Origin: Maribacter arcticus
GTDB lineage: Bacteria > Bacteroidota > Bacteroidia > Flavobacteriales > Flavobacteriaceae
Assembly (NCBI RefSeq): GCF_900167935.1
Contig: NZ_FUYL01000003.1
Coordinates: 62,001 to 126,000 of the forward strand
Direction: 5' to 3'
DNA: 64,000 nt
A program made the translations under genes and the position numbers. The number at the start of each line of letters is the position of its first letter. The first letter of the stretch is position 1. The notes under the pieces were generated by a model. The model saw nothing but the letters and a program-made list of their open reading frames with translations, ran no database searches and was not told the DNA's origin. This document shows positions 8,509-18,051 of the stretch, piece after piece.

Positions 8509-11500
8509 TTATCTAATAAGCTGTATCCAACCCTTATCAAGAATCACAGGTTCATTATTAATACTATAATTCATAATATAAAAATAAGTTCCTTTAGGTA
8601 CTTTTTTTCCTTTATAGTTTCCATCCCAAACATCAACGGTAGTCTGAGTTCCAGATGCAACTAAATTAGCTCCTTCAAAAACTAGATTTCCATAACGGTC
8701 ATAAATAACAATTTTATAATTTATTCCTTGATCGACTTGAGCCTCTGAATCCCTAAGGTTAATTCTTAGCACATCATTTGTTCCGTCCCCATTCGGTGAA
8801 AACTGATTAAAAAGGAACCCAGGGTCTGCAGGTGTAGGTATACTAACCTCAACATCTACAGTACTACTATTATTTGCCTCATTACTGTCTGTTGGCGATG
8901 ACCTAACTAATGTGGCTATATTAGTAAAAGCCCCCTCAATTGGCACTGATACCGTAATTTCTAATGTTACTGCATTTTGTTCTCCTACTTCAAGTGATTC
9001 AATAGTCCACCTTCCTGTTGCCTCATTAAAATCTCCTGCGGTAGAAACATCGCTTATGTAAATAAAACCAGCATCTGCCCCTTCTGGAAGTATATCATCA
9101 ATCTGTATATTACTAATTATGTCTCCATTTACAGATTTATTTTCTACACGAATGGTAAATGTTATTTGCTCTCCTAGTAATGGAGTTTTATTATCAACAT
9201 TTTTTATAACTTCTAGATCAATACCTTCTGGAACCTCTGTATTTAAAGTTACGGTAGATTCATCGTTTGCTGGATTGTTATCTGATGGTATCGACTCCAA
9301 TAAGGTTGCCGTATTTTCATATGGCCCTTCTTCAGAAACAGTAACTGTTATGTTAAGTACTACAGACAAACCAGCTTCTAGTTCTGCTATGTCCCAAATA
9401 CCTGAAATTTCATCATAATCAACAGAGGATTTAGACACAAAATCAAAACCTAGTTCTAATAAGTCCCCAATAACAATTGCTCTAACAGTTCTATCAGATA
9501 AGTTAGTGACCATTATTTCAAAAACAACGGTATCACCGATTTGCGCATTTATATTATCAACAGATTTCAAAACTTCTAAATCTATAGGATCATCACAGTT
9601 TGGCGTTGCAACAGGATCACAAGGATCATCTGGGTCAGAGCCATTGGTTTGTTCATCCAAGTCTGATAAACCGTCCCCATCAGTATCACAGCTACCATTA
9701 AATCGGTTGGGAATACATGGGTTATCGTTGGCAGGATCTTGTTGGTCATTTACACCATCATTATCGGCGTCATCAGTATTTGAATCTAAAGCATCTATTA
9801 TTCCATCATTATCCTCATCTAATGGGTTGGCTATATCAGCACCAACTTCTTCACCATCTTCAATACCATCACCGTCAGTATCTGGGTTGTTAGGATCTAA
9901 GCCTAAGGCAACTTCTTGACCGCCTAAAAGTCCGTCATTATCATCATCCGATTCACAATCACTAACATTAATGGTAATATCTATTGTAGGATTGACACAT
10001 GGCGCCGTTGAATTCGTAGTTGTAAATCTGAAAATATATGCTCCTGAAGCCAACCCTTCAAAATCAACAACATTGGTAGAGTTTATATTCACATCTTCAG
10101 GACCTGATACAAAAATCCATACACCAGGGTCAGCCCCTGTAAGCCTGCTATCTAAATCTAAACTGGTAAGGCCGTTGGTTGCTATATTACAAATAGAAGC
10201 ATTTTGAGCAGTACCGGCAGTAGCTTGAAATCCTATTCTAGCAATTACTGGCTGCCTTTCGGTAGTACATTCGTTTTCGGTAGCCTCCACATAATATGTA
10301 GTTGTTACTGTTAAGGGTGGAGTTGTAAATGTTTCACCAAAAGCTATCGGCGTATCGGATTCTAATGAATTATACCAATTAACTGAAGCCCCATCACTTG
10401 GTATAGCACTTAACAATAATGTTCCTGGACCACAACGTTCATTTCCGTTAATAGTAACCAACTGAGGAATGATATTTCGAACAATTTGAACTTCAATATT
10501 ACCACTCGCACAATTATTTGCCGCATCATAGAAAAAGCCATAATAGGAGGCCGGTGTGCTAATATCTTGAGCTTCTGCAGGGCTTAAGTGAGAAGTTATA
10601 GTTAGCGGATTTGAAACTCTACTCCATGTCAGAACGGTACCGCTAGGAGCAATACTCGTAGTGAAATCAAATAGATTGGCTGAAAAAGCACTACCCGTAT
10701 CAACTACACAATAAATTGGAGAAACAGATGCATCTAAAACTGGCGCAGCAACACAATTATCATCATCATTTATTGTACCTATTGCTGTACCTCCATTTAC
10801 TAGCTGTACATTATTGGTCGGTAAGCCTAATTGAACTTCAAAGGTTTCTGTATTTTCTAAAACTGCATCATTATTAATAGGCACCGTAATCGTCTTAGTT
10901 TCATTTGCTGTACCCGTAAAAATCAAGGTGCCGGGAGTACCAGTATAATCTGTACCGCCTCCTGTAGCGGAATCATCAAAAAAGGAATAAGATACTTGTG
11001 TACCACCAACAACAGCAATACTTAACTCAACATTAAAAACTAATACCCCAGACGGATCATCTTCATTAAATGGAATACTCGTTACTTCTAATATAGCTTG
11101 GTCATTATCATTAATTTGCACTGTAGCAGAGCGTGTAGATGCTGCCCCCAATACATAACCTGATCCTGAAGCCAAAGTAATTATCACTGATTCAACACCT
11201 TCTTGGATTAAATCGTTAAATGGATCTATTATAATTGGGACAGACTGTTCTCCTGGAAGAATATCAATAGCGTTAGCACTTATAGCTGTATAATCGGTGC
11301 CGTTAACTGCTGTACCACTTACTACATAATTAATTGTCATTGTACTGCCCGTATTGTTTGGGGCACTTAAACTAATTGTAAATTCGCCCGTTGCTGCTGC
11401 ACCATTACTCTCAGCTGCAGTAGCATCAATAGCCGTAATTCGAGCAACGTTTGCGTCATCACTCACTATAGTAACTATTGCATTACCTGGATTACCTATA

Positions 11501-13275
11501 GTATATCGAGAACCTGTACTAAGCGATACAATAACCGTCTCATTTTCTTCGACCGTAGTATCATTAATAGGTGTTACAGTTATTGTATTCACTCTTTGAC
11601 CATTCGCAATTTGAACCGTACCGTTCAGAGTTGTGTAATCTGAATTTGGTGTAGCAGTTCCTGCGGTTGTATAATTTACTGCTATCGATGCACCCGTATT
11701 ATTTACGGCTCCTAAATCTACAGTAAACGTACCATTGGTACTCGGACTTTCGTTAGCTGTTGCAGCAGTGGCCTCTATGGTAGCCGTAAACGTATCCGTA
11801 TCTAAAATAGAAATCGTACCTATTCTAGATCCTGAATTTCCTAAATCATATAAAGAGCCTGCGGTCAATTCAACAATTACTGTCTCCGTGTTTTCTACTA
11901 AGTTATCGTTAATTGGGGTTACTACAATTGTATTTGATTGTTGCCCATTTAAAATTTGAACGGTTCCTAATAAAGCAGTATAATCGGTTCCTGAAACTGC
12001 CGAACCACCTACCACATAATTGATTGTAATGGGTGAACCTGTAGAGTTAACCTCATCTAAACTAACAGTAAACGTACCGGTATCGGTTACTGTGTTGGCC
12101 TCGGTTGCTGAATTATCTGTAGCTAATATCGATGCTCTAAAAACATCGTTGTCTAAAATAGTTCCTATTGCTGTATCCGAATCATCAACAAGGGCTTCAT
12201 TCGAGCTAAGCGTTACCGTAAATGTTTCTGTTCCTTCAATCAAATTATCATCATAAGTATCAACATCAAAATCTCTACCTTGACCTGCAGCTCCACTAAA
12301 ATTTAAAGTTTTCGGATCACTTTTATAATCTACATCACCACCCGTTGCGCTGATATCAACAAAATTAACCGTAACCGTAAAAGCATTTGGCACCAAAATA
12401 TTATTTGTTACCCTAAAACCCATTTTATTCCCTTCGATTTCGGTAATATCTTCGATTGTTATATTGCCCACATCATCATCATTAATAGTTCCAATTGCAG
12501 TATCACTTGCGTCAACATTGGCATTATTTGCACTCAAAATAACATTGAAAGTTTCATTATTTTCAACAACATTATCATTTAACGTTGGAACCGTAAATTG
12601 CCGGTTTGTAGAGCCTATAGGGAAATTTATAGGTTGCATAACATTATTATAATCTTCTGGTTCCACTAAACCTGGTGCTCCACCAATTGCTGTACCATCT
12701 TGAAAATTAACGTTAACCGTATAACTAAATAATGCAGCTTTATCGGCCACAATACTGAACACCAAACCATTGCCTTCGTTTGCTGATATATCTGTAACAC
12801 TTAAAGTTGCGGTATCGTCATCTACAATATTAACAGCTGCAGTTTTATTGGCACCTAAAGTATAGGCTCCATCTGGTACTATTTCAACAACTACTGTTTC
12901 TGTCCCCTCCAATAACACATCCTGGAAAGCTGTATTTACATTAATTAACGCATTACTAATAAACGCAGTATAAGTAACATCTACTTCTCCGCTTAAAGCT
13001 GTATAATCAACACCTGCCGTAGCAGTACTGCTGGCTAAAACAATATATTTCACGGTAACTGTACCAAAATCAGAAAGAGACGCCACGGAAACCCTAAAAT
13101 TTCCAGGAGTAGCACTTCCCTCTAAGGCGTCGGCATTATTTGCAATAGAAACTGTTTGCCCAAAAATTCCTCCTAGAGAAACAGATAGAAAAAATAAACT
13201 AAAAACTAATATAGACAGGTTAAAGTCGATTATTTTAGTAATGTTTAGGAAAATAGAATGTAATTTCATTTTCAT
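8509..13275 (-). CDS. Giant Calx-beta/thrombospondin-3/DUF11 surface protein with gliding motility-associated C-terminal domain
   Basis: This 1588-residue exported protein has a signal peptide ending near IFGQ. Seven Calx-beta repeats of about 105-115 residues span roughly 40-850, recognisable by repeated GTDYT-type turns and ENTET-type strands. Two Ig-like cysteine-containing modules follow (about 850-1105), then an Asp-rich thrombospondin type 3 calcium-binding run (about 1106-1215, DDDNDGL, DTDGDG, DADNDGV), two DUF11 repeats (about 1230-1470) and a C-terminal type IX sorting domain (about 1483-1588, FSPNGDGTNDV to GTYFYI). It is probably a Ca-dependent surface adhesin or filament secreted through the SprA translocon. 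It is the first gene of the unit with the PorP/SprF and OmpA partners. The ligand is unknown. Confidence 0.92.
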   Translation of the reverse strand: MKMKLHSIFLNITKIIDFNLSILVFSLFFLSVSLGGIFGQTVSIANNADALEGSATPGNFRVSVASLSDFGTVTVKYIVLASSTATAGVDYTALSGEVDVTYTAFISNALINVNTAFQDVLLEGTETVVVEIVPDGAYTLGANKTAAVNIVDDDTATLSVTDISANEGNGLVFSIVADKAALFSYTVNVNFQDGTAIGGAPGLVEPEDYNNVMQPINFPIGSTNRQFTVPTLNDNVVENNETFNVILSANNANVDASDTAIGTINDDDVGNITIEDITEIEGNKMGFRVTNNILVPNAFTVTVNFVDISATGGDVDYKSDPKTLNFSGAAGQGRDFDVDTYDDNLIEGTETFTVTLSSNEALVDDSDTAIGTILDNDVFRASILATDNSATEANTVTDTGTFTVSLDEVNSTGSPITINYVVGGSAVSGTDYTALLGTVQILNGQQSNTIVVTPINDNLVENTETVIVELTAGSLYDLGNSGSRIGTISILDTDTFTATIEATAATANESPSTNGTFTVDLGAVNNTGASIAVNYTTAGTATPNSDYTTLNGTVQIANGQRVNTITVTPINDTTVEENETVIVSLSTGSRYTIGNPGNAIVTIVSDDANVARITAIDATAAESNGAAATGEFTISLSAPNNTGSTMTINYVVSGTAVNGTDYTAISANAIDILPGEQSVPIIIDPFNDLIQEGVESVIITLASGSGYVLGAASTRSATVQINDNDQAILEVTSIPFNEDDPSGVLVFNVELSIAVVGGTQVSYSFFDDSATGGGTDYTGTPGTLIFTGTANETKTITVPINNDAVLENTETFEVQLGLPTNNVQLVNGGTAIGTINDDDNCVAAPVLDASVSPIYCVVDTGSAFSANLFDFTTSIAPSGTVLTWSRVSNPLTITSHLSPAEAQDISTPASYYGFFYDAANNCASGNIEVQIVRNIIPQLVTINGNERCGPGTLLLSAIPSDGASVNWYNSLESDTPIAFGETFTTPPLTVTTTYYVEATENECTTERQPVIARIGFQATAGTAQNASICNIATNGLTSLDLDSRLTGADPGVWIFVSGPEDVNINSTNVVDFEGLASGAYIFRFTTTNSTAPCVNPTIDITINVSDCESDDDNDGLLGGQEVALGLDPNNPDTDGDGIEDGEEVGADIANPLDEDNDGIIDALDSNTDDADNDGVNDQQDPANDNPCIPNRFNGSCDTDGDGLSDLDEQTNGSDPDDPCDPVATPNCDDPIDLEVLKSVDNINAQIGDTVVFEIMVTNLSDRTVRAIVIGDLLELGFDFVSKSSVDYDEISGIWDIAELEAGLSVVLNITVTVSEEGPYENTATLLESIPSDNNPANDESTVTLNTEVPEGIDLEVIKNVDNKTPLLGEQITFTIRVENKSVNGDIISNIQIDDILPEGADAGFIYISDVSTAGDFNEATGRWTIESLEVGEQNAVTLEITVSVPIEGAFTNIATLVRSSPTDSNEANNSSTVDVEVSIPTPADPGFLFNQFSPNGDGTNDVLRINLRDSEAQVDQGINYKIVIYDRYGNLVFEGANLVASGTQTTVDVWDGNYKGKKVPKGTYFYIMNYSINNEPVILDKGWIQLIR

Positions 13276-13298
13276 AGCGTTCTTTTCATTTCCATCAA

Positions 13299-13333
13299 TT
13301 TCATTGAAGAATAATTATAATTCTTCAATGAAA
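13299..13333. repeat. 14-bp perfect inverted repeat in the leader of the giant surface protein
   Basis: TTTCATTGAAGAAT (13299-13312) and ATTCTTCAATGAAA (13320-13333) are exact reverse complements around a 7-nt loop. It lies 24 bp upstream of the surface-protein start codon and downstream of fabD. Neither side is followed by a T-run, so it does not look like an intrinsic terminator. It could be an mRNA leader hairpin or a protein-binding palindrome. Confidence 0.7.
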
Positions 13334-13432
13334 AATATGGGTCTCAATATTACGAAAAAATCAATGTAAACCGCTCACAAACAGTTGAAAAAAGGATTTT
13401 TAGGTTGAATGGTAAACTAGAAGTATAAAAGC

Positions 13433-14320
13433 TTAGATATCCAGTATTGGTGACTGAGTTTGTGCCGTTGGCTCAATTTTTTTAATCAAACCTTGTAATA
13501 CTTTCCCAGGTCCAATTTCAGTAAATACTGTAGCCCCATCTTTTACCATTTGCTGTACACTTTGCGTCCATTTAACTGGCGCTGTTAATTGCAGCATTAG
13601 GTTCTTCTTAATTTCTGCCGGACTATTTACTGCAGTTGTAGGTACATTTTGATAGATTGGACAACTTGGGCTTGCAAAATTAGTATTATCTATTGCCGCC
13701 GCAAGTTCTTCTCTTGCCGGCTCCATTAAAGGCGAGTGGAATGCTCCACCAACTGGTAACATTAACGCTCTTCTAGCACCAGCTGTTTTCAATTTCTCAC
13801 ATGCTAATTCTACAGCAGCTATCTCACCAGAAATCACTAATTGACCCGGGCAATTATAATTTGCAGCAACTACTACACCTGCTGTTTCTTTACATATTTT
13901 TTCTACGACACCATCTTCTAATCCTAAAACGGCAGCCATTGTAGAAGGTTTTAGTTCACAAGCTTTTTGCATTGCCAAAGCACGTTGCGACACTAATTTT
14001 AACCCGTCTTCAAAACTTAACGTATTATTTGCCACAAGCGCCGAGAACTCCCCTAAGGAATGACCCGCAACCATATCTGGCTTAAATGAAGCACCCATTA
14101 CCTTACTCAAGATAACGGAGTGTAAAAATATGGCTGGTTGTGTAACTTTAGTCTCTTTTAATCCTTCGGCAGTACCATTGAACATTACTTCAGTAATATC
14201 GAAACCTAAAATATTATTTGCCTTTAAAAATAACTCTTTTGCAATAGGATATTTCTCATATAAATCAAGTCCCATTCCAACAAATTGAGCACCTTGCCCA
14301 GGAAAAACGTATGCGTTCAT
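13433..14320 (-). CDS. fabD: Malonyl-CoA:ACP transacylase FabD
   Basis: The 295-residue protein has normal FabD length. It moves malonyl groups from CoA to acyl carrier protein for fatty acid synthesis in the cytosol. The nucleophile elbow is GHSLGE with S88, the conserved Arg is R113 (QRALAMQ) and the catalytic His is H195 (GGAFHSP). FPGQGAQ lies at residues 6-12. Other fab genes are not adjacent. A TACTTTTG promoter element lies 20 nt before the ATG, so it has its own promoter although the next gene upstream is co-directional. Confidence 0.96.
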   Translation of the reverse strand: MNAYVFPGQGAQFVGMGLDLYEKYPIAKELFLKANNILGFDITEVMFNGTAEGLKETKVTQPAIFLHSVILSKVMGASFKPDMVAGHSLGEFSALVANNTLSFEDGLKLVSQRALAMQKACELKPSTMAAVLGLEDGVVEKICKETAGVVVAANYNCPGQLVISGEIAAVELACEKLKTAGARRALMLPVGGAFHSPLMEPAREELAAAIDNTNFASPSCPIYQNVPTTAVNSPAEIKKNLMLQLTAPVKWTQSVQQMVKDGATVFTEIGPGKVLQGLIKKIEPTAQTQSPILDI

Positions 14321-14340
14321 AACTTTTAATTTTGGTGCAT

Positions 14341-14348
14341 CAAAAGTA
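14341..14348 (-). promoter_or_regulatory. Putative -7 promoter element of fabD
   Basis: On the minus strand this reads TACTTTTG, a perfect TAnnTTTG box, 20 nt before the fabD ATG. No clear TTTG is found 19-21 nt further upstream, so support rests on the -7 element alone. Confidence 0.5.
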
Positions 14349-14390
14349 CGTATTTTAGATAGATTGCTATATTGAAATTACGAACAGCCT

Positions 14391-14906
14391 CTATTCTGAC
14401 TCTTTGAACCAACCTGAGTACATGGTATACGCTTCCGCTATTCTATTTATTTCTCCTGAACTTAATTCGGGACTAATATCTTTTATTTTCTTTGCCGGCA
14501 TACCCGCAAATATGCTTCCTGATGGCACATGGGTACCTTTTGTAAGAACAGCTCCGGCAGCTATAATGCTGTTGCTCTCTACGATACAATCATCCATAAT
14601 AATGCTACCCATACCTATCAACACATTATCATGAACAGTACACCCGTGCACAATAGCATTATGCCCAATAGATACATTATTACCGATAGTTGTTGGCGAT
14701 TTTTTATACGTACAATGAATAACAGCCCCATCTTGTACATTTACCTTATCGCCCATTTTAATAAAATGTACATCGCCCCTTAGCACAGCATTAAACCAGA
14801 CACTGCATTGCTTACCCATTATAACTTCACCTACAATAGTTGCATTTTCAGCAATAAAGCAATCATCCCCTATTACAGGTTCTTTACCTCTAACACCTTT
14901 TATCAT
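14391..14906 (-). CDS. Gamma-carbonic anhydrase-like hexapeptide-repeat protein
   Basis: This 171-residue protein is almost entirely left-handed beta-helix hexapeptide repeats, starting near residue 10 and ending in a C-terminal helix. Histidines in HCTY, GHNAIVHG and the following HDN turn sit where gamma-class carbonic anhydrases bind zinc at the trimer interface. The group (PaaY/YrdA/CaiE-like) includes true carbonic anhydrases and thioesterase-like proteins, so the reaction cannot be fixed. It lies between fabD and the LytTR regulator in the same direction, 9 bp after the regulator gene. Confidence 0.85.
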   Translation of the reverse strand: MIKGVRGKEPVIGDDCFIAENATIVGEVIMGKQCSVWFNAVLRGDVHFIKMGDKVNVQDGAVIHCTYKKSPTTIGNNVSIGHNAIVHGCTVHDNVLIGMGSIIMDDCIVESNSIIAAGAVLTKGTHVPSGSIFAGMPAKKIKDISPELSSGEINRIAEAYTMYSGWFKESE

Positions 14907-14915
14907 ATTCGTTAT

Positions 14916-15647
14916 TTAATTAAAATAAGACAGAAAATCTTTCTTTTTAGATGCGGAAACCATCACTTCTTTTCCATTAGACATCACCACACTACCACCT
15001 TTACCTCTTCTATATTTCACAACCTCGTTTACATTGACTAAAAAAGATTTATGAACTCGGGCAAAAGGAAATTCAGCCAAAGCATCTTCAAAATACTTCA
15101 AAGTCTTACTTACCAATATTTTTTTGTTCAGCAAATATATTTCTGTGTAATTATCATCGGCCTTACAATATAGAATTTCTGAAACATTCAATATTTGAAA
15201 TCCGTCTTGCTGAGGCAACGTCAATTTACCTTCAACCCCTTTTGACTTGGTTGCTAATACCTCACCTTCTAAACTCGCTTCTTTTTCCCGCACACCTTCA
15301 ACATAATTAACGGCAATAATTAATTCATCAATATTAATTGGCTTAGTCAAATAATATGCAGCATGATTATTTAAAGCGTCTTTTGCATAATGATCATAAG
15401 CAGTAACAAAAACTGTTTCAAAAGTTCTATCGGGTAGCTGATCTAATAAATCGAAAGCATTACCAAAAGGCATCTCGACATCTAAAAATACAAGGTCAAT
15501 AATGTTATTCTCAATCAACACTAAAGCTTCTTTAATAGATGCTGCCTCACCGACCAAATCTATACTCGGACAATACTTATTAATGTAATTTCTAAGAATC
15601 TCTCTACTATTGGTCTCATCTTCGACCAAAATTGCTTTTAAGCTCAT
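14916..15647 (-). CDS. LytTR-family response regulator
   Basis: This 243-residue protein has an N-terminal receiver domain with acidic residues E9, D10 and E11, phospho-acceptor D56 in LVFLDVEMP, the T of VTAYD and the K of LTKPI. A C-terminal LytTR DNA-binding domain (about 140-243) carries DDNYTEIYL, FARVHKSFLVN and a basic end. It overlaps the upstream sensor kinase gene by 4 nt (ATGA), so the two are translationally coupled and form a cognate pair. Targets are unknown; LytTR regulators usually bind pairs of short direct repeats. Confidence 0.93.
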   Translation of the reverse strand: MSLKAILVEDETNSREILRNYINKYCPSIDLVGEAASIKEALVLIENNIIDLVFLDVEMPFGNAFDLLDQLPDRTFETVFVTAYDHYAKDALNNHAAYYLTKPINIDELIIAVNYVEGVREKEASLEGEVLATKSKGVEGKLTLPQQDGFQILNVSEILYCKADDNYTEIYLLNKKILVSKTLKYFEDALAEFPFARVHKSFLVNVNEVVKYRRGKGGSVVMSNGKEVMVSASKKKDFLSYFN

Positions 15648-17848
15648 TTTTCTTTTTTTAGTATGAAAAGCACTTTGGTACCTGAACCATCTATTTCTAA
15701 GTCCGATATCTCAATATCAACCTTATCGGCATACATATCATTTAAAATCGCAACACGTTTTTTAATTATACCCATGCCTTTAGATTTTTGTTTCTTTTGA
15801 TTTTGAGTTTTAATAGATGCAGATTTCTTGCGCCCTATACCATTGTCAGTAATACATATCGCAATTGATTTACTGCCATTTTCCTTTATATAAACTGATA
15901 ACAAACCTTTAGTTTCCCTATACCTTAGACCATGCCATATAGCATTTTCAATGTAAGGCTGTAAAAGCATAGGTGGTATTTGATACATAGAAATTTGAAC
16001 TTGTTCATCAACAATAATTTTATAGTCAAACTTATCTTCAAACCGTGAATGTTCTAATTTCATATACAGTTCTAATTGCTGCAACTCTTTTTCTAAGGGA
16101 ATAAAATCTTCTTCAGAATTTTCGAGTACAGAGCGCATTAAAGTCGAAAAATCACTTAAATACCTATTTGCGCTACGCTCATCGCTTTTAGAAATAAAAT
16201 TATTCACCGAATTCAATGCGTTGAATATGAAATGCGGATTCATTTGTGACCTCAACGATTTTAACGCCAATAAATTATTGGCCAATTTTTGCTGCCGATT
16301 ACTTCTATAAAAGAAGAATGCTGCTAGAAGTGTTAATAGCAATCCGAAAATTAATGAATAAATAATCCATTGTTGCCGCGCATTGCTCTCTTTTACCAAC
16401 TCTTGTTCTGTTAATGCCAAGTTATATTTACTTTGCGACAACTCTCGCTCTTGCTCTAAGCCCGTTAGTCTATTTTGAGCGCTAGCAATTTCTCTATTAA
16501 ATCTATTGGCCCTAGATATTTCTTGTTCTTTACGCACGTATAATGAATCGACCAAAGCGACATAAGATTGGTAGGTGTCTAAGGCTTTAGTAAAATCACC
16601 TTTCTCTTTATACACCTCAGAAAGCTTTCTGGTGGCATCTTTTTGTACAACAAGATCATCTTCAGAACCAGCCTCAACAATACTTCTTTCCAAAAAAGGG
16701 ATTGCTTCGTTATACTTATCTTGAGAGATATAAGCATTAGCTATTTTATAATTAATTCGTTGCGATGTAATTGTATCACCAAGTTCTAACTTAGTAACGC
16801 CTGCATTAGGTGAGTTAAGTTTTTTTAAATCTTGCAGACTATTTTTTCGCATGGTAATTTCTTCACTATACCGGTTTTTGGCATTGTAAAAATCAGCCAC
16901 TTTTTCCTTTTCCTGTAAAGCTCTTTTAGGTGCTTGCTGCGTCGCTAATTCAAGTGAATTTCCGTAGTATGCTTCAGCTTCTATCGTTTGATTACTTAAA
17001 GAGTACGTGTCGGCGATTTTAGAATTAAGATCTGTCATTTTCGACGTAATCTGATTCTTATTAGCAATTAAGAGCCCTTTATTATATAACTGAATTGCTT
17101 CTGAAATTTTTCCGTCGCCCTTTTTCGCATCACCTAACAACTCATAAAGTTGTACACTTTGGTATGGAGGAATTGATTTAATTTCCAATAAAGGATTTAA
17201 TAGATTTGCAGTTTCTTTAAACCTTGAGGTTAAATTATAAGCCTTAGCTAACAATAATGACGTTGAAATTGTCTTATTGGCATCTAAAGCATCCTCATAA
17301 TTATCAATAGCTAAATCTAATTGCTTATGATATTGATAAATTTCACCAAGTTTAGATAGTGATCTTGCCAATTCTTTCTTTCTACCCCTTTTACCTAGTA
17401 AGGATATTGATTGTGCTACATAGTCAATACTTCTTTCAATATCCTGCGCTTTATATTTATCGGCGGAATCTAGCAAAGCTTGATGTTCTAAAGAAATATC
17501 AGGCGATGATTTTAACCGAGCACTTGTTGATGAAGTTTCAAAATCTTCTACTAATATGAGAACATCATCATTTTTCTTTACGTTATATCGTAAAGTCACT
17601 ATGTCTTCATGCTCAATTATCAGTACATCACCTATTTTGGTTTTTATCTCAAATTCTCCAAGTCCGTTAGTTACCACTAAGTTCCCAATCTTATTAGAAA
17701 TAGACACACCAGAAATAGGCCTACCGGTATTCTTAGCTTCGACCCTACCCTTCAAATTAAACCTTACAGCATCATTTTGTATTTGAGAATGACTTGTTAA
17801 AGTCCCCAATACAAAGCATATAACTATGTAGAATATTAAATTTTTCAT
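15644..17848 (-). CDS. TPR-rich LytS-type sensor histidine kinase
   Basis: The 734-residue protein starts with a signal sequence (about 1-21) and a carboxypeptidase D regulatory-like beta domain (about 28-100, GRVEAKNTGRPISGVSIS). TPR-type helical pairs fill about 115-445, followed by a coiled coil and one membrane helix near 494-516. The cytoplasmic His_kinase domain has MNPHFIFNALN with H539, and the HATPase has the N-box PYIENAIWHGL and G-box ITDNGIG. The large periplasmic TPR region probably senses a protein or peptide partner, as in other Bacteroidota LytS-like kinases. It is coupled to the downstream LytTR regulator. The ligand is unknown. Confidence 0.92.
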   Translation of the reverse strand: MKNLIFYIVICFVLGTLTSHSQIQNDAVRFNLKGRVEAKNTGRPISGVSISNKIGNLVVTNGLGEFEIKTKIGDVLIIEHEDIVTLRYNVKKNDDVLILVEDFETSSTSARLKSSPDISLEHQALLDSADKYKAQDIERSIDYVAQSISLLGKRGRKKELARSLSKLGEIYQYHKQLDLAIDNYEDALDANKTISTSLLLAKAYNLTSRFKETANLLNPLLEIKSIPPYQSVQLYELLGDAKKGDGKISEAIQLYNKGLLIANKNQITSKMTDLNSKIADTYSLSNQTIEAEAYYGNSLELATQQAPKRALQEKEKVADFYNAKNRYSEEITMRKNSLQDLKKLNSPNAGVTKLELGDTITSQRINYKIANAYISQDKYNEAIPFLERSIVEAGSEDDLVVQKDATRKLSEVYKEKGDFTKALDTYQSYVALVDSLYVRKEQEISRANRFNREIASAQNRLTGLEQERELSQSKYNLALTEQELVKESNARQQWIIYSLIFGLLLTLLAAFFFYRSNRQQKLANNLLALKSLRSQMNPHFIFNALNSVNNFISKSDERSANRYLSDFSTLMRSVLENSEEDFIPLEKELQQLELYMKLEHSRFEDKFDYKIIVDEQVQISMYQIPPMLLQPYIENAIWHGLRYRETKGLLSVYIKENGSKSIAICITDNGIGRKKSASIKTQNQKKQKSKGMGIIKKRVAILNDMYADKVDIEISDLEIDGSGTKVLFILKKEK

Positions 17849-18051
17849 TCGCTATGATTACTGTAAACTTAGCTGATTTATATGTTACAAAAAAATAGAT
17901 TAAACGCCAAAAAAGGGCATTTAACCCCCAATTTCATTAGTTTACAAACTCAACGAACAACTTAACTAAGTCAAAAGGTGCGTATACTCATTACCATTAT
18001 TTTTAAAGAAACATTGCCATTAGTTTTAGGCTAGAATTTAAAACTACAATA

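Noticed and set aside
9119..12652. Several plus-strand open frames of 60-137 codons opposite the giant surface protein
   Set aside because: They arise from the repeated, low-complexity Calx-beta and Asp-rich coding sequence on the minus strand and show no domain of their own.
8509..13275. Tandem DNA repeats suggestive of a phase-variable or recombining element
   Set aside because: The Calx-beta repeats are alike at the protein level but clearly diverged at the DNA level, so they look like old domain duplications.
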